From: CAZEAB01 sp964552945
Lineage (GTDB): Archaea > Nanobdellota > Nanobdellia > Woesearchaeales > GW2011-AR9
Reading direction: 5' to 3'
DNA: 14,285 nt
NCBI GenBank assembly: GCA_964552945.1
Contig: CAZKIP010000013.1
Span: 1-14,285, forward strand
Part shown: in pieces, positions 1 through 8,059 of the stretch
Numbering within the stretch: the first letter of the stretch is position 1
Layout: each line of letters opens with the position of its first letter
Position numbers and translations under genes: made by a program
Notes under the pieces: generated by a model
Database searches by the model: none
Seen by the model: only the letters and a program-made list of their open reading frames with translations
What the model was told of the DNA's origin: nothing

Positions 1-2214
1 TTCCCCACCATGTGGTCTTACATGATCAAGAACATCTGCAGCTCTATAAAAGTCAACTAAAGGAAGTTCAAAAAAAGCTCCTCTCTCCTCGACTTTTGGC
101 AAGAAGTTTAACCAATTTCTTCTATATCTTTCCTGCACAACTTCTATTTTCTCAGTAAGAGAATCATCTCTAACAAACTCTAAAGCAACTTCCTTGCTAT
201 ATCTATCGTAAATCATGCCACATGCCAAAAGCAATTTTTTACTATCTAACTCCTTACTTAATTCCAAAACTATTTTTTGATTTGAATTTAAGTAGATCTT
301 CATTCTTTCTCTATCATTTACACTCATTTTAGCATATTTGTCAACTAAAGGTTTCAAATTGCCTTCTGTAACTTCTATGCCTGTTTCTCTGTAGAAAAGA
401 TTAAATTCTTCATCAGGTAAACCATTGTAAGACCTTATAACGTTTCCAGCATGAGTTGGATTCATTAAGTAGGGTCTGAAACTATCTATATCGTCAATGT
501 TCTTAAAAATCAGCAAAGTTTCTTTATCATTAGCAACAAACGCTTTTATACTTGTATTATTTAATCTACTAAGAACTTCTGTTTGCTCTTCACTTAAACT
601 CAAAGCATAATCAATTGAATCACCAAGTTCATATTTTCTAGCTATCTCCACAACCCTCATCTGTTTCGTATTAAGCGAAGAATATCTTCCAATCATCTCT
701 TCCAAATTATCTGGATTTTCAGTAATTGCTTGAATTTTATTATCACTAAATCCATTTAAATCATTTCTCGCTTTTTCAGATAACCCGGATAAAACTCCCT
801 TAATTTCAGAAGTATTTAATCCTCTTGAATAAAGTGCTACGGCAAAACTAGCAGGGCATTCGTAACTTAACGAATTAACATCATCTAAATCCGTTCCCAT
901 CCCCAATAAAATTTCTTTAAAACGGCCTTTCCATTGATGAAGTGCTCCAAGTACTGGTTCTTCGAGCCCTAAAAGGTAATCATTAACATTCAATGGAGCT
1001 TGTCTTATTTTTCTCGTAAGAGTGGAATAGGTTCTTTTCCTATCTCTTAAAGTATCCTCTTCACTCTGTTTAGTAATAAGTGATTCACAAAATTCTGTTA
1101 CACAGTCTTCTAAAGAACTTTCAAAACTATCTTCAACATACTGTCGCAATTTATTTTTCCAAGTATTTCTATAAAACAAATGTTTTTTACTTTTGAGATG
1201 TTTCAAAACTTTTACAGATTCTTCTTCACTAGAAGATTTTACAGCCAGAGTTCCTAAAACTTTTTTACTAAAACCAACTGCTTCCTTACCAAACTCCTGA
1301 TAAGCATGAAAATAAAAACTAGCTTCTTCAGGTTTTCCAATTCTCAAATGTTTTTTTAAGAAACCATATAATGAGAAATCTAGTTCTCCCCTTGCTTCTA
1401 AAGTCTCTTCTTTCTTCTTTCTTAAATACCATGTTTGAGGATTAGACAATTCCTTAAACCATTCTTCAATCTTCCCAATTTTGGTTTTATACACCGTTTC
1501 AGCTTCCAAACAAGAAATTGCAACTTCCTCGAACTGCTCATTGCTAAGGTTAACCGCACCAGGAACTTTACTTATCAGTCTAAAATACCCTTCTCTGTCG
1601 GAACCAGATTCAAAAAGTTCTTTTTTATCATCAGGTAGCAAGTGGTATGAAATCTTTTGTGAAGCTCCAGAACGAACATATTCTCTAACAACTTCCGATT
1701 CCAGTGAATCTAAGAAAACTCTTTTTGGATTAATCCTTGAAGATTTCTTTGCAGCCGCTGAGGATAAAGTGCTTAATGCTTTCCCAAAAAGAGGGTTTTC
1801 TACATTCTCTCCAATTTCTACTGCAGCTCTGGAAACGTACTCTCCAAGAGCAGAAAATCTCTGAGAATTAGTAATTGAGTCCATTTTGTCAAGAACTGCA
1901 AACAATCCCTCTTCAGAAAGAGTACTAACCTTTTTCCCTAAATCTCTAATAGTCCTAGCTCTGGAAAACTTTTCTTCTCCCTCGGCCTTATCAAATTGTT
2001 TAGCTACACTTTGAACAATCCTTGACCCTACTTTTACATTATAATTATCCAGTTGATCAATGAAAGAGAGAACATAGTCAAGGTCATAAGCAGAGATTGA
2101 ATTCAAATTTTCCTTAACCTTACGGCTATATCTTTCTAAACGAGGGTCTTCAAAAAATTCGTCTCCGAAAAGACCCATTGGTACTTCATCGAGCAGGAAA
2201 TCATCCAGGTTCAC
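1..2214 (-). CDS. Large alpha-helical protein of unknown function, C-terminus beyond window (partial)
   Basis: An open frame without any stop runs on the minus strand from just after the AAA+ ATPase gene to the left edge, giving at least 738 codons. The chosen start is GTG at 2214-2212, six bases after the TAA of the upstream gene and in frame with it; the first ATG is codon 13 (2178-2176). The start GTG is preceded by no clear Shine-Dalgarno, which fits translational coupling. The protein begins VNLDDFLLDEVPMG and is rich in Glu, Lys, Leu and Ser. It has no membrane segment, signal peptide or recognisable catalytic motif, and it reads as long runs of predicted amphipathic helix. I do not recognise a family. 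MoxR/CobS-type ATPases are commonly paired with a VWA-domain partner encoded next door, so a VWA domain in the unseen C-terminus is a reasonable guess but not visible here. Confidence 0.85.
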   Translation of the reverse strand, partial: MNLDDFLLDEVPMGLFGDEFFEDPRLERYSRKVKENLNSISAYDLDYVLSFIDQLDNYNVKVGSRIVQSVAKQFDKAEGEEKFSRARTIRDLGKKVSTLSEEGLFAVLDKMDSITNSQRFSALGEYVSRAAVEIGENVENPLFGKALSTLSSAAAKKSSRINPKRVFLDSLESEVVREYVRSGASQKISYHLLPDDKKELFESGSDREGYFRLISKVPGAVNLSNEQFEEVAISCLEAETVYKTKIGKIEEWFKELSNPQTWYLRKKKEETLEARGELDFSLYGFLKKHLRIGKPEEASFYFHAYQEFGKEAVGFSKKVLGTLAVKSSSEEESVKVLKHLKSKKHLFYRNTWKNKLRQYVEDSFESSLEDCVTEFCESLITKQSEEDTLRDRKRTYSTLTRKIRQAPLNVNDYLLGLEEPVLGALHQWKGRFKEILLGMGTDLDDVNSLSYECPASFAVALYSRGLNTSEIKGVLSGLSEKARNDLNGFSDNKIQAITENPDNLEEMIGRYSSLNTKQMRVVEIARKYELGDSIDYALSLSEEQTEVLSRLNNTSIKAFVANDKETLLIFKNIDDIDSFRPYLMNPTHAGNVIRSYNGLPDEEFNLFYRETGIEVTEGNLKPLVDKYAKMSVNDRERMKIYLNSNQKIVLELSKELDSKKLLLACGMIYDRYSKEVALEFVRDDSLTEKIEVVQERYRRNWLNFLPKVEERGAFFELPLVDFYRAADVLDHVRPHGGE

Positions 2215-2220
2215 TTTGAC

Positions 2221-3360
2221 TTACAAGGTCGCGTGTTCAGTTCCATTTAAGAGATCATAGAATTCCGCCATCGAAGTAACGGCTTCTCTAATTGTTATTT
2301 CTCCTAATGGGCGTTGACCTATTCCCCCGTAACAAACTTGGTTGATAAAATTTTGAGTTGCTTCAACTCTAGCTTTACCTGAATCCCAACCTTTTTCGGT
2401 ATGATATTTAAACAAGTCAACTGCAGATTCCATTATTCTAAGTGATGGTCTGTGAACTCTTGAAGGTCTTCCTATTGCATTTGTTAACTGCAGATGCGTA
2501 GTTATTTCATCAGACAATCTTGTAGTTCCATGGTCCGCTAAAGATCTTACTGATTCTGCAAGTAAAGCTAATCCATAAGCTAATTTTGCTTGTTCATTTA
2601 AACCAACGGGAACATTTCTTGCAGCTTCTCTATCTCCAGTGAAAGCTAGATATGTAGTTAAATTGCCTTGAGGTTCTTCTTCATTTCCTGAATGAAAATT
2701 AACCCACTTTCCGTCTTTATTGACATAGAAATTAAATTTTCTCTCCTCGGCAGTAACTCCTCTCAATTCTAAATCGCCTTCAATTGTTACTGTATCTTTA
2801 GTTGCTAAAGAAGCTTCTAAGGAAACTGGCATATAATCAAAAGGTAAGTGAACAAATCTGTCTGCAACGGAATCTTCTAATTCTTTCACAGATCTTTTTT
2901 CAGCAGGGTTGTAAGAAACGATGGTTACATAATCTGGACCCGCTTGAACTAAACTTCCATCTCTGGTTACTATGGATCTATCATCGTCGTGAACGGAGTT
3001 AAGTCTTTTTTGTAGAGAACCATTAAGTTGGTCACCTTCATCAAGATAAGCGATTCCGTTATCCTTCATAGCTCTGGTTACAATTCCATTTTTCCATTCA
3101 GTTCTTGTTGAACCATTTCCACCTAACTGAGGAAATGAAACAAGAGCCGATTCAGTCATAAGTTCATCGCACGTAATTCTGGCAGGTCTTTCTCCAAGAA
3201 TTCGTTCTAATTTAAGAGTAAGTGCTGTTTTTCCGGTACCAGGGGGACCAGATAAAGCAATATGTTTTTTTAGTTCAATAAATGCTAACATTCTTTGAAC
3301 TTCATCTAAACCTTCTTCTGTAATGTTGTGGGCAATATATCCTAATTCATTATTTGTCAT
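2221..3360 (-). CDS. MoxR/CobS-like AAA+ ATPase (AAA_5 type)
   Basis: A 379-residue AAA+ ATPase, probably cytoplasmic. Visible motifs are Walker A GPPGTGKT (residues 38-45), Walker B IAYLDEGD (103-110, with the acidic pair D107-E108), a sensor-1-like segment IVSYNP with N151, and an arginine-finger-type VADRF (165-169). The N-terminal half resembles the MoxR, CobS and CbbQ/NorQ group, which remodel partner enzymes and often insert metals or cofactors together with a VWA protein. After the ATPase core comes a beta-rich insertion (about 190-235) and a helical C-terminal part (about 240-379) that I cannot assign. The start ATG is supported by a Shine-Dalgarno AAGGAG at 3376-3371, ten bases upstream, and by a TATA box at 3410-3419. 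The gene ends six bases before the large helical protein, so the two form an operon and probably one complex. The substrate is unknown. Confidence 0.9.
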   Translation of the reverse strand: MTNNELGYIAHNITEEGLDEVQRMLAFIELKKHIALSGPPGTGKTALTLKLERILGERPARITCDELMTESALVSFPQLGGNGSTRTEWKNGIVTRAMKDNGIAYLDEGDQLNGSLQKRLNSVHDDDRSIVTRDGSLVQAGPDYVTIVSYNPAEKRSVKELEDSVADRFVHLPFDYMPVSLEASLATKDTVTIEGDLELRGVTAEERKFNFYVNKDGKWVNFHSGNEEEPQGNLTTYLAFTGDREAARNVPVGLNEQAKLAYGLALLAESVRSLADHGTTRLSDEITTHLQLTNAIGRPSRVHRPSLRIMESAVDLFKYHTEKGWDSGKARVEATQNFINQVCYGGIGQRPLGEITIREAVTSMAEFYDLLNGTEHATL

Positions 3361-3370
3361 TTTATAAAAT

Positions 3371-3376
3371 CTCCTT
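3371..3376 (-). promoter_or_regulatory. Shine-Dalgarno of the AAA+ ATPase gene
   Basis: AAGGAG on the minus strand, ten bases before the ATG at 3360. It is one of very few well-placed ribosome binding sites in the window; most other genes have a TATA box so close to the start that no leader is expected. Confidence 0.7.
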
Positions 3377-3409
3377 GAGTAGCTTTTTTATTACTTGGAG
3401 AACTATTTC

Positions 3410-3419
3410 TTTATAAAGG
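3410..3419 (-). promoter_or_regulatory. TATA box for the AAA+ ATPase operon
   Basis: CTTTATAAAG on the minus strand in the 93-nt gap after the LAGLIDADG-fold gene. With the usual archaeal spacing of about 25 nt, transcription would start near 3385, leaving a leader of about 25 nt that contains the Shine-Dalgarno. The ATPase and large helical protein can therefore be expressed independently of the genes upstream. Confidence 0.55.
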
Positions 3420-3453
3420 TTTCGCATATTAATCACTCTAAAGTAACAAATAA

Positions 3454-5373
3454 TCAGGAATCGTGCCCTTCTAGCTCATATCCGAGGATGTTTGAGCCTG
3501 CTACATCAGTAATTACTCCCGCTCTCATTCGAATATATTTGCCTACATCAAGCTTATTTGTGCCTAATTCTATGTTAACTACATAATTCCCTTCAATATC
3601 AAACTTCATTAGCCTAGGGCTATCTTCATCTTTGTCAATCTGAAATTTCAATTCTCTTTTAATCTGAGAAACATTATCTTCTGACAAAGGGCTTGCCTCT
3701 AAGTTAAATTTAGAAAAATATGAAGAAAGGGCTCTGTTGAGTACTAGATAACTTTCTCCATTAATATTTAATTCAAGGAAATCTTGGAAAGGATATTTTC
3801 TATTTATTTTTTTAATCTCACTGTCCTCTACTTTAACACCACTTAATTTTGACTTAAGTTTTCCATTTTCTACAAGCTCCAATTCTGCTTGTATTCCTCT
3901 GAGGTCTCCACCAAATTGTCTTCTATACATAAACAAACTATGTTCATCGATATACATCACTTTTCCATTGACAGGGATAAATCCTTGTCTTTTTTTTAAA
4001 ACTGGTTTCCAATCTCTGTTTACATCTTTGAAAAGTAAATATGTTTCCTCTTCGTCTGTAAAGAATACTTTCTCATTCCTTCTTACAATCCCCTTATTCG
4101 TATATACGTTAGGATAATCAAATTTGTCACAGATTGCTTTATATCTTTTGACCCTATTTGGAATGTGTCCTTTTTTCCATTCTATAATGTTGGTGTGTGA
4201 ATTTAAACCAAATTCGCTTTTTAATTCCCACGAGGATTCTGGATTTTCAGATTGAAGAGATTTCATAACTGCATAATATGTTCCAACAATTCCATGCCTT
4301 ACTGGTTTTACGCGCCCATCAATAAAATCCCTATTTTTTTTATTTTGATCAATTCCTAATTCATGAAACACTCCAAGATCTTCCCCGCTTATCCTTAGAT
4401 GATATGAATTAACTTTGCTGTAAACTCCGAGTTCAAAAAGACATTTTAATAAAAATGATTTTAGCTCTTCATCGTCTGAAGAAATTTTATAATGTAATCC
4501 TTTTTCATCAAATGAGGGACTTATTTTTGAAGCATCAAAAAATCCTTTCAGGAATTCTTTTCTTAAAGCATCGTTTGCTACTACTTGATCTAATCTTTCA
4601 TATTCTCTTTTTAAAATTTCAACAAAATTTTTATTTTGAATAGTAACCTCCTCACCTCGTATGGGAGAATTCAATCCAGTATATCTTTCGGCTTTTAATT
4701 TAAAATGCTCCCTTCTTTCAGAATCCCTTATATGTCTTCTTAGTACTCTATCACTTCTTTTTTTTGTACCATATCTTCTAGAATATGCACCTAAGAAATA
4801 AACAAATTCTTTCTTTTCTTCTTCTGATGATGGAACTAAACATCTACTATAGGGAAATAATTTTCTAGCTAACTTTTTTCTATTTCTCCATTGCTTAACA
4901 CATGATTCTGTGAATCCAAACTTTTTTCCAATTACTGTGGGTAGTTTATCCATTTTAAATAATGCTTCATGAAATGCTTTGTAAAGGTTTGACAATACAG
5001 AAACAGTTTCTATTATTTCTTCCTCGTCACTTTCAGGTCTCCACGAATTATTTTCTTTTATATTTCTAACAAGTTCATCTAGTGTTAACCCATTCAATGG
5101 GTCTTCCATTTCTCTACAATATTTCCTAAGTTGGTCTGGGATTCTCCCTCTTCTCCAAGAAGTAATTGAATGATGATTTAATTTTCTTTTTCTTGAAATT
5201 TCAGCAGAACTCTCTGACAATTCGGTTGTTGCTTCATAATACCCCAGAGCCAGATTCTCCATTTTCTCAACAATTCTTTCTCTTTCTTCCTCATCAAATC
5301 CAGAATTACCTACTCTTACATTTTCAAGAATTTCATCTAAAGAAAACCCATTCAAAACTATCCTTTTTGACAT
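3454..5373 (-). CDS. Large HTH/LAGLIDADG-fold DNA-binding protein, catalytic acids missing
   Basis: A 639-residue free-standing protein. Two LAGLIDADG-type helices are visible: FLGAYSRRYG (193-202) and FLKGFFDASK (274-283), about 80 residues apart, with the second followed by a KISSDDEEL...FELGVYSKV segment typical of the fold. Three short HTH-like repeats share the pattern S/N-x-x-x-W-[RK]-x-[RG]: around 67-85 (SITSWRRGRIP), 156-175 (CVKQWRNRKK) and 393-411 (NIIEWKKGHIP). The layout resembles archaeal proteins described as related to intein-encoded endonucleases (COG3780-like). In the position of the essential second Asp of LAGLIDADG the first helix has Arg200 and the second has Ser282, so cleavage activity is unlikely. 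No intein splice motifs are present. The C-terminal 200 residues are unassigned. It lies between gatE and the AAA+ ATPase on the same strand. Likely roles, by inference, are a transcription regulator or nucleic-acid-binding factor, as with the catalytically dead LAGLIDADG fold in bacterial WhiA. Confidence 0.8.
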   Translation of the reverse strand: MSKRIVLNGFSLDEILENVRVGNSGFDEEERERIVEKMENLALGYYEATTELSESSAEISRKRKLNHHSITSWRRGRIPDQLRKYCREMEDPLNGLTLDELVRNIKENNSWRPESDEEEIIETVSVLSNLYKAFHEALFKMDKLPTVIGKKFGFTESCVKQWRNRKKLARKLFPYSRCLVPSSEEEKKEFVYFLGAYSRRYGTKKRSDRVLRRHIRDSERREHFKLKAERYTGLNSPIRGEEVTIQNKNFVEILKREYERLDQVVANDALRKEFLKGFFDASKISPSFDEKGLHYKISSDDEELKSFLLKCLFELGVYSKVNSYHLRISGEDLGVFHELGIDQNKKNRDFIDGRVKPVRHGIVGTYYAVMKSLQSENPESSWELKSEFGLNSHTNIIEWKKGHIPNRVKRYKAICDKFDYPNVYTNKGIVRRNEKVFFTDEEETYLLFKDVNRDWKPVLKKRQGFIPVNGKVMYIDEHSLFMYRRQFGGDLRGIQAELELVENGKLKSKLSGVKVEDSEIKKINRKYPFQDFLELNINGESYLVLNRALSSYFSKFNLEASPLSEDNVSQIKRELKFQIDKDEDSPRLMKFDIEGNYVVNIELGTNKLDVGKYIRMRAGVITDVAGSNILGYELEGHDS

Positions 5374-5394
5374 CTCCTACAAATTTATAACTTA

Positions 5395-5405
5395 CTTTAA
5401 AAAAA
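5395..5405 (-). promoter_or_regulatory. TATA-like element before the LAGLIDADG-fold gene
   Basis: TTTTTTTAAAG on the minus strand, 22-32 nt upstream of the ATG at 5373, in the 54-nt gap after gatE. The T-run could also help terminate gatE transcripts. An AGGAG directly touches the ATG and is too close to act as a normal ribosome binding site. Confidence 0.4.
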
Positions 5406-5427
5406 TTTACTAGAATAACTACAAAAA

Positions 5428-7251
5428 CTACTTGTGCCCTTTAGCAACTATCTCTTTCAACACTTTAGAAATAACTTCTCCAGAAGCTTTTCCTGTCAAT
5501 TTTTTCATACATTTACCCATCAATGCTCCAAAAGGAGCGCCTTTGTTTGAACTAACTATCTCTTCAACAATTGCATGAATTTCTTCCGTACTTAATCCTT
5601 CATACTTAGAAAGATCAAAAGTTCCTTTAATCATCTCTATTAACACATCTAAAACAATATCTTTGTGAATTTTATCTTCAGATAAATAAGTAAACAATTC
5701 TCTAAACTGTCCCTCTTTCAGCCCTGAGGTTTCCAATTTATATTTTCTTCTAATCTCCACCAACATCGACGTTAAAACATCCGCTACAAATGCAGGTTTC
5801 ATCTCAAACTTCTTAACAATTTCTTCAAACAATTCAACTTTATCTGACTTAGCCACGAAAGATGCCAAATCTCCACCCAAGTCATATTCCTCTTGGAACC
5901 TTTTTATTTTTTCATCCAGTAATTCTGGTAATTCCACTTCTTCATCGGGAAAAATTAAGGGGACATCAGTTTCAGGATACATTCTTGCCGCTCCCGGCAT
6001 GGAACGCATAAAAGTGGTAGTCCCGTCAGGTCTATCTTTCCTAACCTCACAAGGCACGCCAATTAAAACTTCTTTCATTCTCTCATAGACTGCTTCCAAA
6101 GCCCTTCTTGCTTTATCCTCGGTATCCGAGACAATCACAAAAGCATCCTTGTTATCACATTGTAATTTTTTCTTAATAAATTTGACATCTTTATCAGAAA
6201 CTCCATAATTAGGTAATTCATCGGAATGAAATATTCCTCCAACTCCAGCTTTCATTTTTGCCCTGCCGGAGAACTCAGATCCAAGACGATAATTGGGTTG
6301 CAATTCTCTCCCTAAAAAACCTACTAAACCATGCAATCTAAGTCCAAGAACCTTCCCAGAGTTAGCCAAATTATCCTTAATTCTTTTTGCTTCAGAATCT
6401 TTCAAAATCAAACTTAAATCTATCACTTCAAACTTATTTAAACGATAATTTCGTAATTCTTCTTTAATCTTTAACAATTCTGATTGCCTTTTTACTTCCA
6501 GTTCCACCAGCGTTGGAATCATTTTAAGGTCTTGAAAACCTTTAACTTCAATTCTATTGCCACCTTTAATAGAAATGTTTACATCTTGCCTTATCGTCCC
6601 GATTCCTCTTTTAACACCCGGTAAAGATCTCAACAACATCCCCAATTTTTTAGAAACTTCTTGACATTGTTCCGGACTTTTTATATCTGGTGCGGTACCA
6701 ATTTCAATTAATGGAATTCCTAATCTGTCTAATCGGTAAGTTTTTTCATCTGCCGTTTCAGAAATGATCTTGCAAGCCTCTTCCTCAATAGAAATGTTAT
6801 CTATTCTTACCTCCCCTTCTGAAGTATCTATCTTTCCATTTCTAGCAATTAAAGCCGTTCTTTGAAATCCCGAAGTGTTACTCCCGTCAACAACCGTTTT
6901 TCTCATTACTTGACCAATTTTGGAAACGTTCGCATTTACCAATTTACATAATTGTAAACAAGTGTATAAAGCATCTTGGTTTAATTCATGTGGCGGTTCA
7001 GAATCGGTTTCAACTAAACAAGTTGTGTCGTGATATCCTTCATACTTGAACAATTTTCCTTTCAATTGTTCTTCTCTGGCAGCAATATCTATTTTACCAC
7101 CTTCTCCTGCAGCTGCTCGTTGTTTTCTACTAATTGTAAAATGGGGGTCGTCATCTCTTAGAAGAGTTGGACAATTACAAAATAATTTTTTTCCTTCCAA
7201 CTGCTGGTGAATTTCAATTCCACACTTCAGACCGAGTTTTTGATAAGACAT
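5428..7251 (-). CDS. gatE: Glutamyl-tRNA(Gln) amidotransferase subunit E
   Basis: GatE binds misacylated Glu-tRNA(Gln), activates the glutamate with ATP and, with the ammonia-releasing GatD, converts it to Gln-tRNA(Gln); this is the archaea-specific route to glutaminyl-tRNA. The 607 residues match family length. The N-terminal GatB/GatE cradle shows GLKCGIEIHQQL (7-18), SGFQRT near 127-132 and IRQDVNISIKGG (220-231). An AspRS-type GAD insertion, which separates GatE from GatB, covers about 275-410. The conserved MRSMPGAARMYPETDVPL follows at 415-432, then the helical domain and a YqeY-like tail (about 540-607, including NKGAPFGALMGK). All core motifs are intact. No gatD lies in the window, so the partner must be encoded elsewhere. 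The gene starts 32 nt after the small 95-residue ORF and has its own TATA-like element overlapping that ORF's stop. Confidence 0.97.
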   Translation of the reverse strand: MSYQKLGLKCGIEIHQQLEGKKLFCNCPTLLRDDDPHFTISRKQRAAAGEGGKIDIAAREEQLKGKLFKYEGYHDTTCLVETDSEPPHELNQDALYTCLQLCKLVNANVSKIGQVMRKTVVDGSNTSGFQRTALIARNGKIDTSEGEVRIDNISIEEEACKIISETADEKTYRLDRLGIPLIEIGTAPDIKSPEQCQEVSKKLGMLLRSLPGVKRGIGTIRQDVNISIKGGNRIEVKGFQDLKMIPTLVELEVKRQSELLKIKEELRNYRLNKFEVIDLSLILKDSEAKRIKDNLANSGKVLGLRLHGLVGFLGRELQPNYRLGSEFSGRAKMKAGVGGIFHSDELPNYGVSDKDVKFIKKKLQCDNKDAFVIVSDTEDKARRALEAVYERMKEVLIGVPCEVRKDRPDGTTTFMRSMPGAARMYPETDVPLIFPDEEVELPELLDEKIKRFQEEYDLGGDLASFVAKSDKVELFEEIVKKFEMKPAFVADVLTSMLVEIRRKYKLETSGLKEGQFRELFTYLSEDKIHKDIVLDVLIEMIKGTFDLSKYEGLSTEEIHAIVEEIVSSNKGAPFGALMGKCMKKLTGKASGEVISKVLKEIVAKGHK

Positions 7252-7271
7252 AGAAGTAGAAAAGGAGTGCT

Positions 7272-7282
7272 GTTTAAAAAAG
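7272..7282 (-). promoter_or_regulatory. TATA-like element before gatE
   Basis: CTTTTTTAAAC on the minus strand, 21-31 nt upstream of the gatE ATG at 7251 and lying in the short gap after the 95-residue gene. The spacing matches the leaderless pattern seen at other genes here. No Shine-Dalgarno is visible in the gap. Confidence 0.4.
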
Positions 7283-7283
7283 T

Positions 7284-7571
7284 TTAGAATGTCTTTGAGT
7301 TAATGTAAGCGCCATGTTTCATTTTATCCAATTTTCCCACAACATCTGGAGACGCATCTGTATGATAATCCATGCCTCCTCTAACCAATTCAGAGGATTT
7401 ATTCCACCCTTTTGTAACTCTCTCTATTACTGGGTCAAATTCACAAACAGAATCAGATTGAACTATCTTTGCTAATCCTGCCATAGTGGTTCCATCATCT
7501 ATTAAAACTTTCTTTGAACGCCATCCACAAGTACTTACATCATAATTCAATCCAATTGCTATTTTTGCCAT
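7284..7571 (-). CDS. Small conserved-looking protein of unknown function (95 aa)
   Basis: A 95-residue soluble protein starting MAKIAIGLNYDVSTCGW. The segment KKVLIDDGTTMAGLAKIV (20-37) has the strand-turn-helix look of a ubiquitin-like beta-grasp fold, but the chain has no terminal Gly-Gly and no further support, so no function is given. Two Cys (residues 15 and 43) are spaced apart and do not suggest a metal site. A well-placed TATA box (7591-7601) 20-30 nt upstream of the ATG supports a real, leaderless gene. It is transcribed divergently from the Toprim gene and lies 32 nt upstream of gatE, possibly in the same transcript. Confidence 0.75.
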   Translation of the reverse strand: MAKIAIGLNYDVSTCGWRSKKVLIDDGTTMAGLAKIVQSDSVCEFDPVIERVTKGWNKSSELVRGGMDYHTDASPDVVGKLDKMKHGAYINSKTF

Positions 7572-7590
7572 TCTCTCTTAAAAACAACTA

Positions 7591-7601
7591 TTTTTTATAA
7601 A
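7591..7601 (-). promoter_or_regulatory. TATA box for the 95-residue gene
   Basis: TTTATAAAAAA on the minus strand, 20-30 nt before the ATG at 7571, in a 78-nt divergent promoter region shared with the Toprim gene. Confidence 0.6.
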
Positions 7602-7618
7602 TTTTCTCAAAAAGATTA

Positions 7619-7630
7619 ACTTTATATTTT
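7619..7630 (+). promoter_or_regulatory. TATA box for the Toprim operon
   Basis: ACTTTATATTTT, 20-31 nt before the ATG at 7650. It sits next to the opposing TATA box at 7591-7601, so the two promoters are arranged back to back and may compete or be co-regulated. Confidence 0.55.
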
Positions 7631-7649
7631 CCAATTAATTTACAAGAAC

Positions 7650-8057
7650 ATGGACCTTCTCACAGAAATTCTTGAAGCTTGCAAAGAAATACAAGAGTCT
7701 AATCTTCCTGTCATAGTAGAAGGAAAAAATGATGTTAAATCTCTTAAAAAACTAGGGTTTACTTTCTTTTTTACTTTAAGGAAACCCATTTACAAAATTA
7801 TAGAAGAACTTAATGAAAGAAACATCACCAAAGTAATCATTTTAACTGATTTTGATAGCAAAGGAATTCAACTTTACAAAAAAATTAAGTCTGAATGTAG
7901 CCAGAGAGGTATCAAAATAAATTCTAAACTTCGTTCACTTCTAAGAAAATCAAAGATAATTCATATTGAAGGATTGGCCACTTACCTTTCTAATCTAGGA
8001 CCCCTTATCAGTGACAAACTACAAAAAGTTTATAAAATATGCTCTGAAAATGATTAA
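7650..8057 (+). CDS. Small Toprim-domain protein (archaeal UPF0292 / RNase M5-like group)
   Basis: A 135-residue stand-alone Toprim protein. The acidic motif of the first strand is VIVEGKNDVKSL (21-32, catalytic-type E24), and the DxD motif is ILTDFDSKG (64-72, D67 and D69); a third conserved patch is HIEGLATYL (105-113). Toprim domains bind a divalent metal and catalyse nucleotidyl transfer or phosphodiester hydrolysis in primases, topoisomerases, OLD nucleases and RNase M5. Small archaeal members of this type have no settled function; they have been called primase-like or RNase M5-like. The key acidic residues are all present, so the enzyme is probably active. It is the first gene of a two-gene plus-strand unit, with the next start two bases after its stop. 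Confidence 0.85.
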   Translation: MDLLTEILEACKEIQESNLPVIVEGKNDVKSLKKLGFTFFFTLRKPIYKIIEELNERNITKVIILTDFDSKGIQLYKKIKSECSQRGIKINSKLRSLLRKSKIIHIEGLATYLSNLGPLISDKLQKVYKICSEND

Positions 8058-8059
8058 TA

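Noticed and set aside
1481..1864. 127-codon plus-strand open frame
   Set aside because: It is antisense to the long uninterrupted minus-strand coding frame and has a Ser/Phe/Leu-rich shadow composition.
3454..5373. The LAGLIDADG-fold gene as an intein or intron-borne homing endonuclease
   Set aside because: It has its own start and stop, no intein splice-site residues, no split host gene around it, and the neighbouring genes are intact. It is also 8.8 kb from the 16S intron on the other strand.
7284..7571. ThiS/MoaD-like sulfur carrier
   Set aside because: One segment has a beta-grasp look, but there is no C-terminal Gly-Gly and no E1-like or sulfur-transfer gene nearby.
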